64,000 nt of DNA from Rhizomys pruinosus (Eukaryota; Chordata; Mammalia; Rodentia; Spalacidae), in assembly GCA_009823505.1 (NCBI GenBank), contig VZQC01000343.1:741823-805822 (forward strand), given 5' to 3'. The first letter of the stretch is position 1. Each line of letters begins with the position of its first letter. Under the pieces are notes generated by a model. That model saw only the letters and a program-made list of their open reading frames with translations, did not search any database and had not been told where the DNA came from. Shown in pieces: positions 21,591-32,754 of this stretch. The position numbers and the translations under genes are program-made.

Positions 21591-21736
21591 TTGCCTTTAA
21601 TCCTAGCACTTGGGAGGCAGAGGCACGTGGATCTCTGTGAGTCTGAGGCCAGCCTGGTCTACAGAGTGAGTTCCAGGACAGCCTGAAAAAGACCAAAAAA
21701 AAAAAAAAAAAAGACCAAACAAAAAAAAAAAAAAAA
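21591..21736 (+). mobile_element. B1 SINE, 5' truncated with tail repeat
   Basis: Begins at GCCTTTAATCCTAGCACTTGGG and lacks the CAGCTGGGGCTACAGGGAGACCC segment. Ends with two GACCAAA-containing A tracts (GACC at about 21,691 and 21,712), suggesting tail slippage. Confidence 0.85.
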
Positions 21737-22740
21737 GAATGTTGTCTATGACATATACCTCATAAAAATCATAAAATAACCACAGAAGGATTCACAGAAT
21801 ATCTGGAATTTGATTGGGATTGTTTGGAGTCTACTACCACTAACAAAAGTATATAATTTGCAGCTTTTTGCATTAGACTGTACCCACCACAGCAGTATGG
21901 CCGTCTAGGTTGGCTCAGCTCCAAGTAGCCTGTGGTAAGCCTAAGAAAGTCAAATTCCAATTGCAGGTGATGAATTACCTACGCACGTGCAACTCTTATC
22001 TGTAGACTTCCTAGCCAAAGGCTTCAAGGAGAGCTGTGTAAGGAATTTATGGAGACTGAGAAGGAAATTTTGAAGGATGTTTGTTTCCATTATTGTTTAG
22101 TCTTTTCTTGGTGAAATTATAAAGAGATGCTGGAGACTGGGGGAGATGTTTGTATGCAAAGTGTTGTCTGCCTCAATTGCACTCTTGAATTTTGGCTAAC
22201 TGCCCAGTCTTATGTGGGAGTCTGGATAAATGTGTGCACTTCTCAAAAAAATCAATTTTAGATTTTATAAAAGTATTCAAGTGTTATTACTCCCAAAGGA
22301 GTAATCAAGACAGTTTTTTTTAAAGGAGAGTCAAAAGAATATTTTGATCTTTAAAAAACAGTCACTTAAATAATTGTCTGATATATTGACTTAAATTCAT
22401 CTCTTCCCATGAATTCAAGTCAGGAGTTGAAGAAAAATAAAAACATTAAATACTGAAAATGAATAAAAGGTATGCAATAATCTAAGCAGTAGGGTTATTG
22501 ACAGCCATTCTTAAAAATAGCAATGCTGTAAACTAAATTTAAATAACTGTAAACAAATCTAGGTATTTGATATAAAATATATATGTATTATATACTCTTT
22601 TGTTTGGTAATTCAAAAATCTTTAATTAAAATATAGCATTTTTTCTTTCTGAGACTATATACTACATACATGCGTGTTCATAAAGATATGTAACATGTAT
22701 ATGTATACATGTATAAGATTTCTAATTTATCAAATATGTG
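21737..22740. other. Unique AT-rich sequence, no feature seen
   Basis: No exon or repeat recognised. Confidence 0.4.
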
Positions 22741-24575
22741 GTGGCATCTTCAGCAAATGGTGTTGGCAAAACTGGATCAGCACTTGTAGAAGAATAAAAC
22801 TAAACCTCTACTTTTCACCCTATACAAAAATCAACTCCAAATGGATCAAAGACCTCAATTTGAAACCCAAAATTCTGAAAATAAGAGAAGAAAACATTGG
22901 CAGTAACCTATAAGACATAGGCATAGGAAAAGACTTTCTAAATCAGACAGAAACTGCACAGGAAATAATGTCAACAATTGACAAGTGGGACGTTATTAAA
23001 CTCAAAAGCATCTGTACAGGGAAAGAAACAATCAAAGAAGTGAAGAGAAAACCCAAAGAGTGGGAGGAAACCTTCACCAGTGATACACTTGACAAAGTAT
23101 TAATATCCAGAATATATAAATTACTCAAAAAAACAAAGAAGCAAGAAAACAAATGACCCAGTCAAAAGATGGAGTAAATAGCTGAACAGAGACTTCACAA
23201 ATGAAAAAGTAAAGATGGCTGAGAAACATCTCAAAAAGAGTTCAACATTGCTAATAATTTTAAAAAATGCAAATTAAAACAAATTTAAGATTTCATCTTA
23301 CCCCAGTAAGATTGGCTATGGCCAAGAAAACAAATGATAGCAAATGCTGGAGAGGATGTGGAGAAAGGAGAACACTCATACACTGCTGGTAGGAATACAA
23401 ACTCCTGCAACCCCTATGGAAAGCAATGTGGAGAACTGTTAAGAAACTGAAAATGAGCCTACCACCTACCACCTGACCCAGCCATACCACACCTGAGTAT
23501 ATAACTACAAAACTCATCCTACTGCAGAGATACATGCACAATCATGTTTATTGCAGCTTTCTTCACAATAGTGAAGAACTGGAAGCAACCCAAGTGTCCC
23601 TCAACCAGTGGATAAAGAAAATGTGGTACATCTACACAATGGAATTCTATGCAGCATTAAAAGAAGACAACATCATGAACTTTTCAGGTAAATGGATGGA
23701 ACACGAAGCCATTATGCTATGTGAAGTAAATCAGTCCCAGAAATACAACTAATGTATGGTGTCCCTCATTTGTGGATCCTAGCACCAAATCCTTATTTGT
23801 AAAGCAAACTGAGAATTTTTTTCTTTCTTTTTAAGTATATATAATATCTGATGTTACTATACAGTACATTAAAACATGCATCAACTTTTTATGTAACGTA
23901 GGAATGGAAATTAATATTTCTTTTTACCTGCTTACAACTCTACTGTTAAAATGTAAGTCCATAAAGATGTTTTGGAATTAACCTATAGTTTGTTTTCAGA
24001 TGTCACAATTTTGGTATATGTGTGACACGTATATATGCATATTTTGGAGCAATACAAATTGGAGGGAACGACAACAACAAAAATGACTGGTTCAAAGAAC
24101 AGACTGAAACAGTAAACTTCTGCCAAAAACAGTAAAGTTCTCGATTGAAAAAAACAATCCAGGGCTGGAGAGATGGCCTAGCATTTAAGAGCACCGACTG
24201 CTCTTGCAGAGGACTCGGGTTCGATCCCCAGCACCCACATGGCAGCCGAGAACAGTCTGAAACTCCAATTCCAGGATAACTCCAGTTCCAGGGGAATCCG
24301 ACACCCTCTTCTGACCTCCGTGGCATTGCACGACATGGGTGCACAAACCTGCATGCAGATAGTACATTGATACACATACAGAAATAAAACAATTTAAAAA
24401 AAAGGAAAAAATAAAAAAAACAAAAAAAAAACAAAAATCAACAAACAGAAAAATGTTGCAAGATAGGTTTTAGCACAGTGCATGAGCTCTGGTGGGGTGG
24501 GTGCCATTGAAGCAGGAATGGGTCTAAATTTAAATAAGAAATGTTGTATGATATGCACAAAACTTCAAAAAAAGA
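22741..24575 (+). mobile_element. LINE-1, 5' truncated: ORF2 C-terminus and 3' UTR
   Basis: Coding similarity to the ORF2 reverse transcriptase/endonuclease protein spans about 22,741-23,752, starting after the catalytic domain. Conserved patches include [19 protein letters not shown] and MWYIYTMEFYAALK. The cysteine motif CWRGCGERRTLIHCW starts at 23,345, but a TAG (23,390) follows and the final cysteine position is a tyrosine codon. The reading frame also shifts between 23,156 and 23,345, so the copy is dead. The 3' UTR carries the usual G-rich stretch and ends AACTTCAAAAAAAG. A B2 is nested at about 24,163-24,425. Confidence 0.9.
24163..24425 (+). mobile_element. B2 SINE nested in LINE-1 3' UTR
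   Basis: GGGCTGGAGAGATGGCCTAG head, GGTTCGATCCCC B box, two-unit AACTCCAATTCCAGGAT/AACTCCAGTTCCAGGGG block and an A-rich tail. The LINE-1 3' UTR resumes after it. Confidence 0.92.
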
Positions 24576-25700
24576 CCAAAAATGATTTCTAATTTTACCA
24601 TCCTTTGAAAACATCCAGAAAAATGACAAGAAGAAAATGGATCTGATTGCTTCTCAGACTCTCAGAAGACTTAGATGATCCTGATTTAGGGCCTGAATCT
24701 GTTACAGCAGCTCAGAGGACAATGTATTCAACATGGTACACATATTAGTTTAGGAGAAAGCTGTGTGTTTCACATTTTTTGTGAAAAGTAAACTCTCAGA
24801 GCAGAAGGTGAAGTGATACTCATTCAGCTTGAATCACAGGATGTGGGTTACTGTTGACTCCACTGACTCTTGATTAGAGAAAATGCTTCCGTATTCTTTC
24901 CCTTTCCCTCTTAGTATTGCTGGGAGGAGAGTTGCTTTATGGAAGTAGGCCTCTTGGAGCAAGGATCCCATTGCCAAGTTCCTATGGCCCAAGGCTAAGT
25001 GGACTTCTTTCTTTGTGGACGAAAGCATTTGGATAATATTGTCTTAAGAGAAGCAAGTTACTCTGCCCTCGTGGTGCCCCTCCCCCTCGGCAGGGAAATG
25101 AGGTAGGTCTTCATTTCTTCATTTCTGACGACAGAGTCAAACAGGGATGTGTGTACAGGCAGGACTCGAATCAAAGAGCAGAACTCAGAGGAATCAAAAA
25201 CCCTTTGAAAAGGGGTTTTGTAAGTGGGACCTGCTTTAATGAGCAATCAAATTACAGAGATTTGCCTCCTGAACTCTACAGAGATTACCATGAGGGTGGG
25301 AAGCAGCCCTGTTTACTTCTTGGATCCGGTGAATTCCCTTGTGGGAGACTCTGAAATACATTCACCCTGTATCAAAAAATGGTGTCTCTGAGATTGCAAA
25401 GTCCCTGTGATTTTCTGTGGAATGTACTTTTCAGAATAAATGGTTTATTATTTCCTAAGTACCACAATTTTGATTTTAGGAAGTGTTCTTTTTGACATTT
25501 CCTGACGATATTTGATAGTCACTTGCAATGTCCAAACCATGTATGTCAATCAAGTCTGGACCCAAGGGATGATTCTGTAGTACTCACCACTAGGGTATCC
25601 CAAGGAGCAATTGTCAATGCAGTTAACTCTTCTTGTCCAGATTCTTTTTAGAATTGCTGGAGCTGCAGAAACCTATGGTATTTATTCTGGTCTCCTGCAA
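24576..25700. other. Unique sequence, no feature seen
   Basis: Slightly less AT-rich than its surroundings. At about 25,198-25,222 an inverted repeat AAAACCC/GGGGTTTT could form a short hairpin. No exon that I can support. Confidence 0.35.
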
Positions 25701-25704
25701 TCAC

Positions 25705-25870
25705 AGTTAACAACAGCATTTAACAAACCTTCTTTGAGTGGTTGCTATACACTAGGTACAGGCCTAGGATCCTGGATAAAGACATTAACATGACAGCTAT
25801 GTCTTTGAGGAGAGCACTGTTTTGGAAGTCAAACCAAATGAAATAGATAAGATAGGTATTTTAGCAAAGG
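25705..25870 (+). mobile_element. L2/MIR-like ancient repeat
   Basis: TTTAACAAACCTTCTTTGAGTGGTTGCTATACACTAGGTACAGGCCTAGGATCCTGGATAAAG reproduces, with heavy wear, the L2 3' end theme of 'tttattgagcacctactatgtgccaggcactgtgctaggc'. Confidence 0.55.
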
Positions 25871-26225
25871 TACCAGTAGGAAGTCAGTAGAGAATCCTGT
25901 AGAATGGTGGAAAGGTGAATTAGGAAATGTCCCTCTGGGAAGTCAACAGATACTACTGGGAGCTGTCCTAGCCAAGGGAATTTGGAAGCTGCAGAAAAGA
26001 AGAAAATTGATGGATGTGGTGGTGGAAGGAAAGCATAATAAACTGAAAGAAAATTCCTTGGCAAACAACGAATCATTTTAATGTGTGACCTTAAATTGCA
26101 AAGGACATTTTCCAAAGTGAATGTTCAGAGCACGGAGAAGATGCTACTTATTCTGAGCTAGTTACAGAAAGTGAGTTGAATTTCTGAGCACCTCCCAGAA
26201 TCCTGACTACTCTGGACTTTTTAGG
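25871..26225. other. Unique sequence, no feature seen
   Basis: No recognised element or exon. Confidence 0.35.
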
Positions 26226-26227
26226 GG

Positions 26228-26336
26228 TGGTTTTAAGACAGGGTTTCTCTATAACCCCGGCCGGCCTAGAACCCACTATTTAGATCAGGCTGGACTTTAT
26301 CTCACAGAGATCTACCTGCCTCTACTTCCTGAATGT
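26228..26336 (-). mobile_element. Old B1 SINE
   Basis: GACAGGGTTTCTCTATAACCCC, GATCAGGCTGGACTTTATCTCACAGAGATCTACCTGCC: diverged minus-strand B1. Confidence 0.85.
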
Positions 26337-26417
26337 GTAAAATTTTTATATGTAGAAATATTTGTCAATACAGTATGACTTGTCCTAAAATTCATAGTCT
26401 ATTGAAAATTTATCTAG

Positions 26418-26640
26418 AGGGACTGGAAAGATGGCTCAGCAGTTAAGAGGACTGGCTTTTCTTACAGAAGACTGGGTTTGAATCCCAGCATCCATATGGC
26501 AGCTATCAACCATCCTTAACTCCAGTTCCAGGGGATCCGAGGCCCTCAATTATCTTCTTTGAGCATTGCACAACATGGATGGACTTATATACATCTAAGC
26601 AACACATGCATACACAGAAAATAAAATATATTTTTAAAAA
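26418..26640 (+). mobile_element. Old B2/B3 SINE
   Basis: AGGGACTGGAAAGATGGCTCAGCAGTTAAGAGG, GGGTTTGAATCCCAGCATCC, a single AACTCCAGTTCCAGGGG unit and a TACACAGAAAATAAAATA tail. Confidence 0.88.
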
Positions 26641-26939
26641 GAACATTTATTCTAGACCAAAAAAATGAATACAAATTTGAGTTTTCTTCCTGTGAGTGTC
26701 CTAGGGTTTGGATGACAAAATGGAATGATAGGACTCTGAGGACCAAATATGGACATTCATGCTTCAGAATCTTCTGCTTTACTGGTCTTAGAGCACAGAG
26801 CTTGTTGTAAAGTTGACTCCAGTGCAGATAAATGAAAGCCCAGTTTAACATCAAGGGACAAGTATGTGTTCAAAGGTAGAATAAGATTTTTTTCAAGGAG
26901 AGTGAGGGCACAAAGAAAGTTATGTTTTCCTTTTTAAAG
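26641..26939. other. Unique sequence, no feature seen
   Basis: No recognised element or exon. Confidence 0.3.
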
Positions 26940-27095
26940 GAACACAGATTCAATAGGATTTTAAAAATAAAGGACATGAAGTGTTAGGGGGTAGGAAATT
27001 GAGGGTGGACCTGGAAGGATATAGAGAGGGGTCTGAATATGATCATAATATATTGTATGAATTTCTCAAAGAATTACTTAAAATATTACTTTAAA
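26940..27095 (+). mobile_element. LINE-1 3' end, short
   Basis: GGACATGAAGTGTTAGGGGGTAGG, GGATATAGAGAGGGGTCTG and ATATTGTATGAATTTCTCAAAGAATTA are typical of an older rodent LINE-1 3' terminus. Confidence 0.6.
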
Positions 27096-27104
27096 AGATT
27101 TGTT

Positions 27105-27179
27105 AAAAAAAAGATTTGTTTTTCTTATTTTGATTTTTGTGTGTATATGTGTATCTGTCTCCCCTTCCTGTCTCTGTGT

Positions 27180-27225
<46 letters not shown>

Positions 27226-27387
27226 ACGTATATGCTACATGTGTGCAGGTGCCAGGGAGACCATTCCATGGAACCGGTGTTACAGGTGTTTGTAAGCCAT
27301 TGACATGGGTGTTAAAACTAAACTCAGGCCCTCTGCAAGAGCAAGTGAGGGGTCTTAAACACCAAGGGGGGCATCACTCCAGCCCTA
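27105..27387 (-). mobile_element. Old B2-type SINE with internal TG array
   Basis: GTGTTACAGGTGTTTGTAAGCCATTGACATGGGTG, CCCTCTGCAAGAGCAAGTG, CACTCCAGCCC on the minus strand; the middle has expanded into (TG)n at 27,175-27,224. Confidence 0.6.
27175..27224. repeat. (TG)n microsatellite
   Basis: About 24 TG units with one GA interruption. It creates a poly Cys-Val ORF by chance. Confidence 0.95.
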
Positions 27388-27712
27388 TCTCTACTTTCCA
27401 TGACAGTTAAAACACCAATCAGTGAAGGACAAGCTTCTTTAAATGGTTGAGGATAAAGAGTATAAATTCAACTAAGGAGTACTTGTTTGTGTTTTCTTGG
27501 TTGTGATGTGTACTGTTCTAGAAGAAATGGGGCTGGGGTTACTTTCTAAAGCCAACATGAACCTACCTGAGGTTTCTAGAAATAGAAAGCAGGCTTGTCT
27601 TTGGTAAGGTTTCTGTATGCTACAAAATAATTGAGGTTTTAGTAGAAACGAATATGAATAATTTCTTTGGACCTGTACAATTCCAGGAGGGAAAAGATGA
27701 AAGCCTAAAGAA
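27388..27712. other. Unique sequence, no feature seen
   Basis: No recognised element or exon. Confidence 0.3.
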
Positions 27713-27713
27713 A

Positions 27714-27890
27714 GGCCGGGCATGATGGTGCATGCCTTTAATCCCAGCACTTGGGAGGCAGAGGCGGGCGGATCTTTGTGAGTTCAAGGCCAGCCTGGTT
27801 TCCAGAGCGAGATCCAGGATAGCTGGGGCTACATACAGACCTTGTCTCAAAAAAAAAGGTCCAAAAAAAAAAAAAAAAAAAAAAAAAAGG
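27714..27890 (+). mobile_element. B1 SINE
   Basis: GGCCGGGCATGATGGTGCATGCC to CAGACCTTGTCTCAAAAAAAAAGGTCC and a long A tail (about 27,865-27,888). Confidence 0.93.
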
Positions 27891-27944
27891 GAAAGGGGAA
27901 AAAAGAAAGTGCAATTTTATTTTTCATATTTGATGGGCAGTGAG

Positions 27945-28085
27945 CATTTTCAGTAAAATATTTTACATTTTGTGGGCCATTTAGTCCCTGTGATGCCATC
28001 TCACTTCTGTAGGTGTAAGTAGAAACTGTCATAGACAAATACTTAAATGAATAGGTGTGATTGTACTCTATGAAAACTTTAGTTA
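27945..28085 (-). mobile_element. MER5A-like hAT-Charlie relic
   Basis: AAATATTTTACATTTTGTGGGCCATTTAGTCCCTGT and AGACAAATACTTAAATGAATAGGTGTGATTGTACT match, in reverse orientation, the other half of MER5A from that seen at 12,352-12,497. Confidence 0.7.
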
Positions 28086-29000
28086 TGGGGGAAGCATTTG
28101 AATTTCATATCATTTTTACGTCACATAATAATGATCCTTTGAATTTTTCCCCAATAATTTGGAGAATGTACTAAGCCCTGTGGTAAATCTGAGTCAAACA
28201 TCTCCCCTCAAGTTTGTTCTCTCAGAGACTCCTGTGATTCCTGCTTAAAAAGCAGCATCCTTGCCCTTTTAAGTTTTAGTGAACTTATTGCATGATGATT
28301 TTTCCCTGTTGGTATTTTCCTAGGTTTCTTTCAAATGCTTTTTGCTCCTCTGACGCTTTCCTACATCAGTCGTCATGCATTTATTAAGCACTCACCATCA
28401 ACTGAAATGCTGAGGATGGACGTCAGAGAAAAAGAAAATATTAGCAATAGAACGTGGTACAGAAGCGCCTCTATTTATGGAATTTCAACTCATGCACTTT
28501 CAAAGATACAAACAGAACCAGACTCTGGAGCAAAGCCCTCTGGCTCACTGTGCTACCGAAATATGCATCAGGAGCTTCTGGAAGCTCTTTTTATTTCTCC
28601 TCCTATATAGCTTTGATTTCTCATTGATTCAGTCCATTGATTATCTAGTGTTTCTGCTTGGGGTTAAGCAATATTACATGAATTCCAACCTCTGTGATAG
28701 CCTCAAAGACATGGGAAAGAAAAAAGCATTGCTAAAAATGAGTAGCAGAAGGGATGGTAAGGTAGAACAACTTCTAAAAAAATTAAAGATAGGTCAGAAT
28801 AAACTTTTTCCAAATTCCTTTGACAGGAACATCAATTTTGAGGGCAAAGATACTATCATACCTAGCACTGATATACATATGTATTATATAGATATCTACA
28901 TTCTACTTGACTCAAAATGAGGTTACATCACTCTAAACATATAAGTAGAAACTACTTACTTAACCTACCAACAACTGGAACTTCACATACTTCACTATTG
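28086..29000. other. Unique sequence, ORFs not supported
   Basis: Overlapping plus-strand ORFs of 91 and 147 residues occur at 28,335-28,920. Their composition is AT-driven with no recognisable domain, and there is no matched splice pair, so I do not call a gene. Confidence 0.35.
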
Positions 29001-29002
29001 TT

Positions 29003-29402
29003 CCAGTTTGTCTTCCATTGCTGTGACAAAACACTCTGACCAACACCAACTTGGGGCGGAAAGGGTTTATTCATCTTACATCTCCTGGATCACAGTTCTC
29101 AGGGAGCCCAAGGCAAGAACTCAGGGCAGGAACCTGGAGGCAGGAGCTGAAGCACAGGCCATGGAGGAGTACTGTTCACTGGCTTGCTCCCCTGGCTCAT
29201 GCCCAGCCCGCCTTCTTATATAGTACACAACAACCTGCCCAGAATGGCACTACTCATTGTGGGCTGGGCCCTCCCACATTGCTCAACAATCAAGACAATA
29301 CTCCACAGATGTGGCCACAGGCCAATACAATGGAGCCAATTCCCCAATTGAGGCTCCCTCAACTCAGGTGTGTCAAGTTGACACCAAAGCTATCCAGCAC
29401 AA
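29003..29402 (-). mobile_element. URR1 hAT-Charlie element
   Basis: On the minus strand it begins GTGCTGGATAGCTTTGGTGTCAACTTGACACA and ends near CAAAACACTCTGACCAACACC, the pattern of the rodent non-autonomous URR1 family. Flanks CACTATTG and AACTATGG are consistent with a decayed 8-bp hAT duplication. The 162-residue ORF at 29,051-29,539 lies largely inside the element and is not a gene. Confidence 0.82.
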
Positions 29403-29698
29403 CTATGGTGTATTATTTATTTCTTCTCATGATCTTAAGGCTGACTCGGATTGAAGCTTTGTACTACTATCCAATTGTAAGACTTTATTGTACTACAGAT
29501 TGGAAGCAGAAGAAAATATTCAAATTTCAAACTGAATGAGTATCAGTAGTGAATCATAATAAAGTAAGTCAAAGTATTGTAAATCAAGAGCCATCTATAT
29601 CTTTACAGCTATGTATCTATATATCTACTATCTCGAAAAGACAAAAAAAAAAAAAAAAGCATACCAAACACTGTTTCAATCCTCACTAAAATAATATA
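29403..29698. other. Unique sequence, no feature seen
   Basis: AT-rich, with a short A tract at about 29,642-29,657. Confidence 0.3.
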
Positions 29699-30050
29699 TT
29701 GGCTGGAAACAACTCAGTGATAGGGTGCTTGCCTGGCACATATCAGGCACTAAGTTCGATCATTTAAAAACATTTTTTAATTTTATTTATTGTTTTTAAT
29801 GTGTATAAAGCTACTGTCTGCATGTAGGTCTGTGCACCCTTGTCGTGCAATGCCACAGAGGTCAGAAGAGGGTGCCAAATTCCCCTGGAACTGGAGTTCT
29901 CCTGGAATTGGAGTTACAGACGGTTCTCAGCCCAGCCGCCGTGTGGGTGCTGGGGATCGAACCCAGGTCCTCTGCAAGAGCAGTCGGCACTCTTAACCGC
30001 AGGCCATCTCTCCAGCCCCACACTAAGTTCAATTCTAAGGACCGCCCCAA
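29699..30050 (+). mobile_element. ID-like SINE, split by a B2
   Basis: TTGGCTGGAAACAACTCAGTGATAGGGTGCTTGCCTGGCACATATCAGGC resembles the ID tRNA-like head; after the B2 it resumes as AGTTCAATTCTAAGGACCGCC, the ID B-box region. Worn. Confidence 0.65.
29761..30020 (-). mobile_element. B2 SINE, young subfamily, nested in ID
   Basis: Minus-strand B2 with the two-unit block. Flanked by CACTAAGTTCGAT (29,748-29,760) and CACTAAGTTCAAT (30,021-30,033). Confidence 0.94.
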
Positions 30051-30440
30051 TCTGTGATAATTGACAAATGAATATTGTTCCATGATTGATGAAATAGAGA
30101 TACTTTGAACACAGGGTTGGATTATTAGTAACTTGGGCCTATTTGTGTTAGTACTGGAGAAATGTAATAGGTCAGTCATAGAAGTTTCCTATGGGTTTGC
30201 CGCTTTGGAATCTGCATGACCTTCCTATCAGTGGTAAAATGGTAAGCAATATTCTTGGAGCTGCTGAGAAATTATGTGTCAGTGGAGATCTTACCTACTT
30301 TAAAAGATTTCCAGTGTCTGAAATGAAATAAGTGTATTGTGGTCAAAGAGTCCAATAAAGCCTAGGAAAACAGCCTAACATATGGAAATACAGCTACGGT
30401 GTGCAGACCTCTAGTATAGGAACAGAATCACAGACAGATT
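30051..30440. other. Unique sequence, no feature seen
   Basis: No recognised element or exon. Confidence 0.3.
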
Positions 30441-30444
30441 TTAT

Positions 30445-30830
30445 AGTTTAACTTTAAAAATAATAGTAATACTTTTATTAATTCTTTGATAGTTTCATAC
30501 AGTGTATTTTGATCCTATTCAATCCCCATGTCTTGTCAGATTCACTCCCAACACCCTAACTCCTAACTTTGTGTCCTTGTTAACACAAGTCCATTGAGTA
30601 CAATTTGTGTTACCCATATACTCTTGGGTGGGGTCCATCTCCCTGAGCACAGTCAGACTACCAGGTTTCAACACCCTTAAAGAAAACTGACTCTGTCTTC
30701 TAGTAGCTATCAATTGCCAATAGCCCCTCAGCTGGGATTTTGTCTGGCTTGAGCTTGCATAAGTCTTGTTCATTCTGTCACAAAGCCTGTGAGTTTAGAT
30801 GTGCAATGAAAATTTAAGGCCAAAGTATAC
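30445..30830 (-). mobile_element. Old LINE-1 (Lx-like) 3' UTR
   Basis: TTTATTAATTCTTTGATAGTTTCATACAGTGTATTTTGATC is the reverse of a LINE-1 3' terminus; GGGTGGGGTCCATCTCCCTGAGCACAGTC and AGCTATCAATTGCCAATAGCCCCTCAGC follow in the expected reverse order. Confidence 0.75.
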
Positions 30831-30865
30831 TGATGACTTTTAGTGTTCTCATCAGATTATCTCAG

Positions 30866-31025
30866 ATCTTATTTTTTTGGTATTTTCAAGGCAGGGTCTT
30901 CTCCCTTTAAGTCCCAGCTGGCCTGGAGCTCACTCTGTGGACAAGGCTGGCCTTGAACTCACAGAGATTGGCCTGCCTCTGCCTTCTGAGTGCTAGGATT
31001 AAAGGCATGCGTCACCATGCCCGGC
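30866..31025 (-). mobile_element. B1 SINE
   Basis: TTTTGGTATTTTCAAGGCAGGGTC to GGCATGCGTCACCATGCCCGGCT on the minus strand. Confidence 0.92.
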
Positions 31026-31049
31026 TTCTGATCTTTTTTTACAAAGGTT

Positions 31050-31510
31050 TTTTTTTTTTAATTTTTTATTTTCTTATTGTTATTAAACTTCTTCCATAGG
31101 CCATACATCATTTCTCAATCGAATCTAGATTCAATTCCCTTTCCATGCCCCTCACCCCACCCGAGTTCCTGTACTCTGCCATACATGTCCTGCATCTTTT
31201 TCTGAGTCTTTCCAGAGATTTTTTTTCAGTCCTTTTGTTGTTGTTCTCTCCAACTTGTATTGCTACAGTTTATGTACATATATATACATATATATATACA
31301 TACATACACATATCACTTGAATTGGAGGCTTTTTTTTCCTTAAAGATGTACTTGAAGGTTCCTCCTTGTCAATCACAAACAACCATCAATCCTGCACTTT
31401 TGCTCCACAGTGGGGTCGTTCCCTCCCATGATCCCCCAAATGAAGTCCAGTAAGCACACATCCTGTCTGATCCCCCTGCACTGGCCTCCATGATACAGCC
31501 CAGGTAGTCT
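31050..31510 (-). mobile_element. LINE-1 3' UTR
   Basis: T-rich left edge, C-rich tract (CCCCTCACCCCACCC), then CTGGCCTCCATGATACAGCCCAGGTAGTC at its right end, the reverse of a block at about 35,620-35,645. A TA/CATA-rich tract lies at 31,275-31,312. Confidence 0.8.
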
Positions 31511-31534
31511 ATCTATTTTTTTAAAGCAATTCTG

Positions 31535-31720
31535 GGAGGCTGGGGAGATGGCTCACTTGGTAGAGTGCTACCTGCACAAGCATGAAGAACTGATCCCATG
31601 TAAAAAGCCAGGCATTACAATGTATGTCTGTAATCTCAGTGTTAGGGAAGTGGAGAGTCACTGATCTCTGGGTTCTGTACACATATACAAACAGATACAT
31701 GTAACACACACACACACAGC
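31535..31720 (+). mobile_element. RSINE1/B4-type SINE
   Basis: GGCTGGGGAGATGGCTCACTTGGTAGAGTGCTACCTGCACAAGCATGAAGAACTGATCCC followed by AAGCCAGGCATTACAATGTATGTCTGTAATCTCAGTG: a tRNA-like head followed by a B1-like half, ending in a CA repeat. Confidence 0.8.
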
Positions 31721-32440
31721 AATTCTGTCTCATTCTGTAGTTTCTAGTGAACAACATTTGAACTTCTGCAAAGAATTTCTTATGCGATTCTGGAAGAGTT
31801 TTCCTACACCCACAAGGGGCAGGAAATGCCTAAGAGTTTGTATCATCCTGGTGGCATCTCACAGACAATGGCTGGTGAGAGGAAAACTATGGAAGTCAGT
31901 GGTTTCCCTGCTTAAAGGGGAACACATTCTTGGATTTCTTTTTTTTTATACTCCAAATCTCTCACATCAAATCTCACATCCTAGTCAAACTGAGACTAGG
32001 AGAATCCTAGAAGTTCTTCCCAAGCTTGACATTTTTTTTCCTTTTCCCAGCTCTGTTTTCTATACACCCTTACCAGTTTCTCTTGGGAGCATAGCCTTAG
32101 TAAATCAACTATATATCAACCCTTGTACTAGTATCTGGTTGGGGTTTTTTTTTGGGGGGGGCAGGGTGGAAAATGTATCTAAAGCAATAAGCAAGTATAT
32201 TATTAAGATTAAGATAAATATCAAAAGACTCTGTCTTCAGGTGTCATGAAATAATTAAATGACAGGATGGAGTGGATTAATTAATGGAAGCCAGTCTTTA
32301 GCCTTGAGCCACTCCCAATAAGTTAGGGAAACAAGCAAGGGACAAAACAATGAGATACTGTTAGATCATAAAGTTGGAAGTCCTATAGGGAAACTGCTGA
32401 GGTAGAGCAGTGTGTTCAGCTGCAGATCATCCAGGTTCAT
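31721..32440. other. Unique sequence, ORF not supported
   Basis: A 163-residue plus-strand ORF at 31,758-32,249 contains homopolymer-derived Phe and Gly runs and no recognisable domain; I treat it as chance. Confidence 0.35.
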
Positions 32441-32445
32441 TTTAA

Positions 32446-32602
32446 ATATTTTTTTTTTGGTCTTTTCGAGACAGGGTCTCCCTGTAGCCCCAGCTGTCCT
32501 GGAACTCACTCTGTAGACCAGGCTGGCCTTGAACTCACAGAGATCTTCCTGCCTCTGCCTCCCAAGTGCTAGGATTAAAGGCATGCACCACCACGCCTGG
32601 CT
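32446..32602 (-). mobile_element. B1 SINE
   Basis: Nearly consensus minus-strand B1: TTTGGTCTTTTCGAGACAGGG to GCATGCACCACCACGCCTGGCT. Confidence 0.95.
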
Positions 32603-32754
32603 CATTTGAAATATTACCAGGGAAGAAAATAATGCTACCTCCTGCCTTCTATCACTTATGCCACTCTATTTTATATGAAGTTTCTCTTTCTTCTTCCACA
32701 TCTTCCCTTCCCTCCACATCCTCTTTTCTTCCCTCTCTTCCTTTTTTTTTTGCA

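Noticed and set aside
25198..25222. Short palindrome AAAACCC...GGGGTTTT
   Set aside because: Arms are only 7-8 bases; nothing downstream suggests a terminator or RNA gene in a mammalian genome.
28335..28920. Overlapping 91- and 147-residue ORFs
   Set aside because: No domain, AT-driven composition, no splice or retrocopy signature.
29051..29539. 162-residue ORF
   Set aside because: Lies mainly inside the URR1 DNA transposon, a non-coding element.
31758..32249. 163-residue ORF
   Set aside because: Contains runs from homopolymers (TTTTTTTGGGGGGG) and no recognisable motif.
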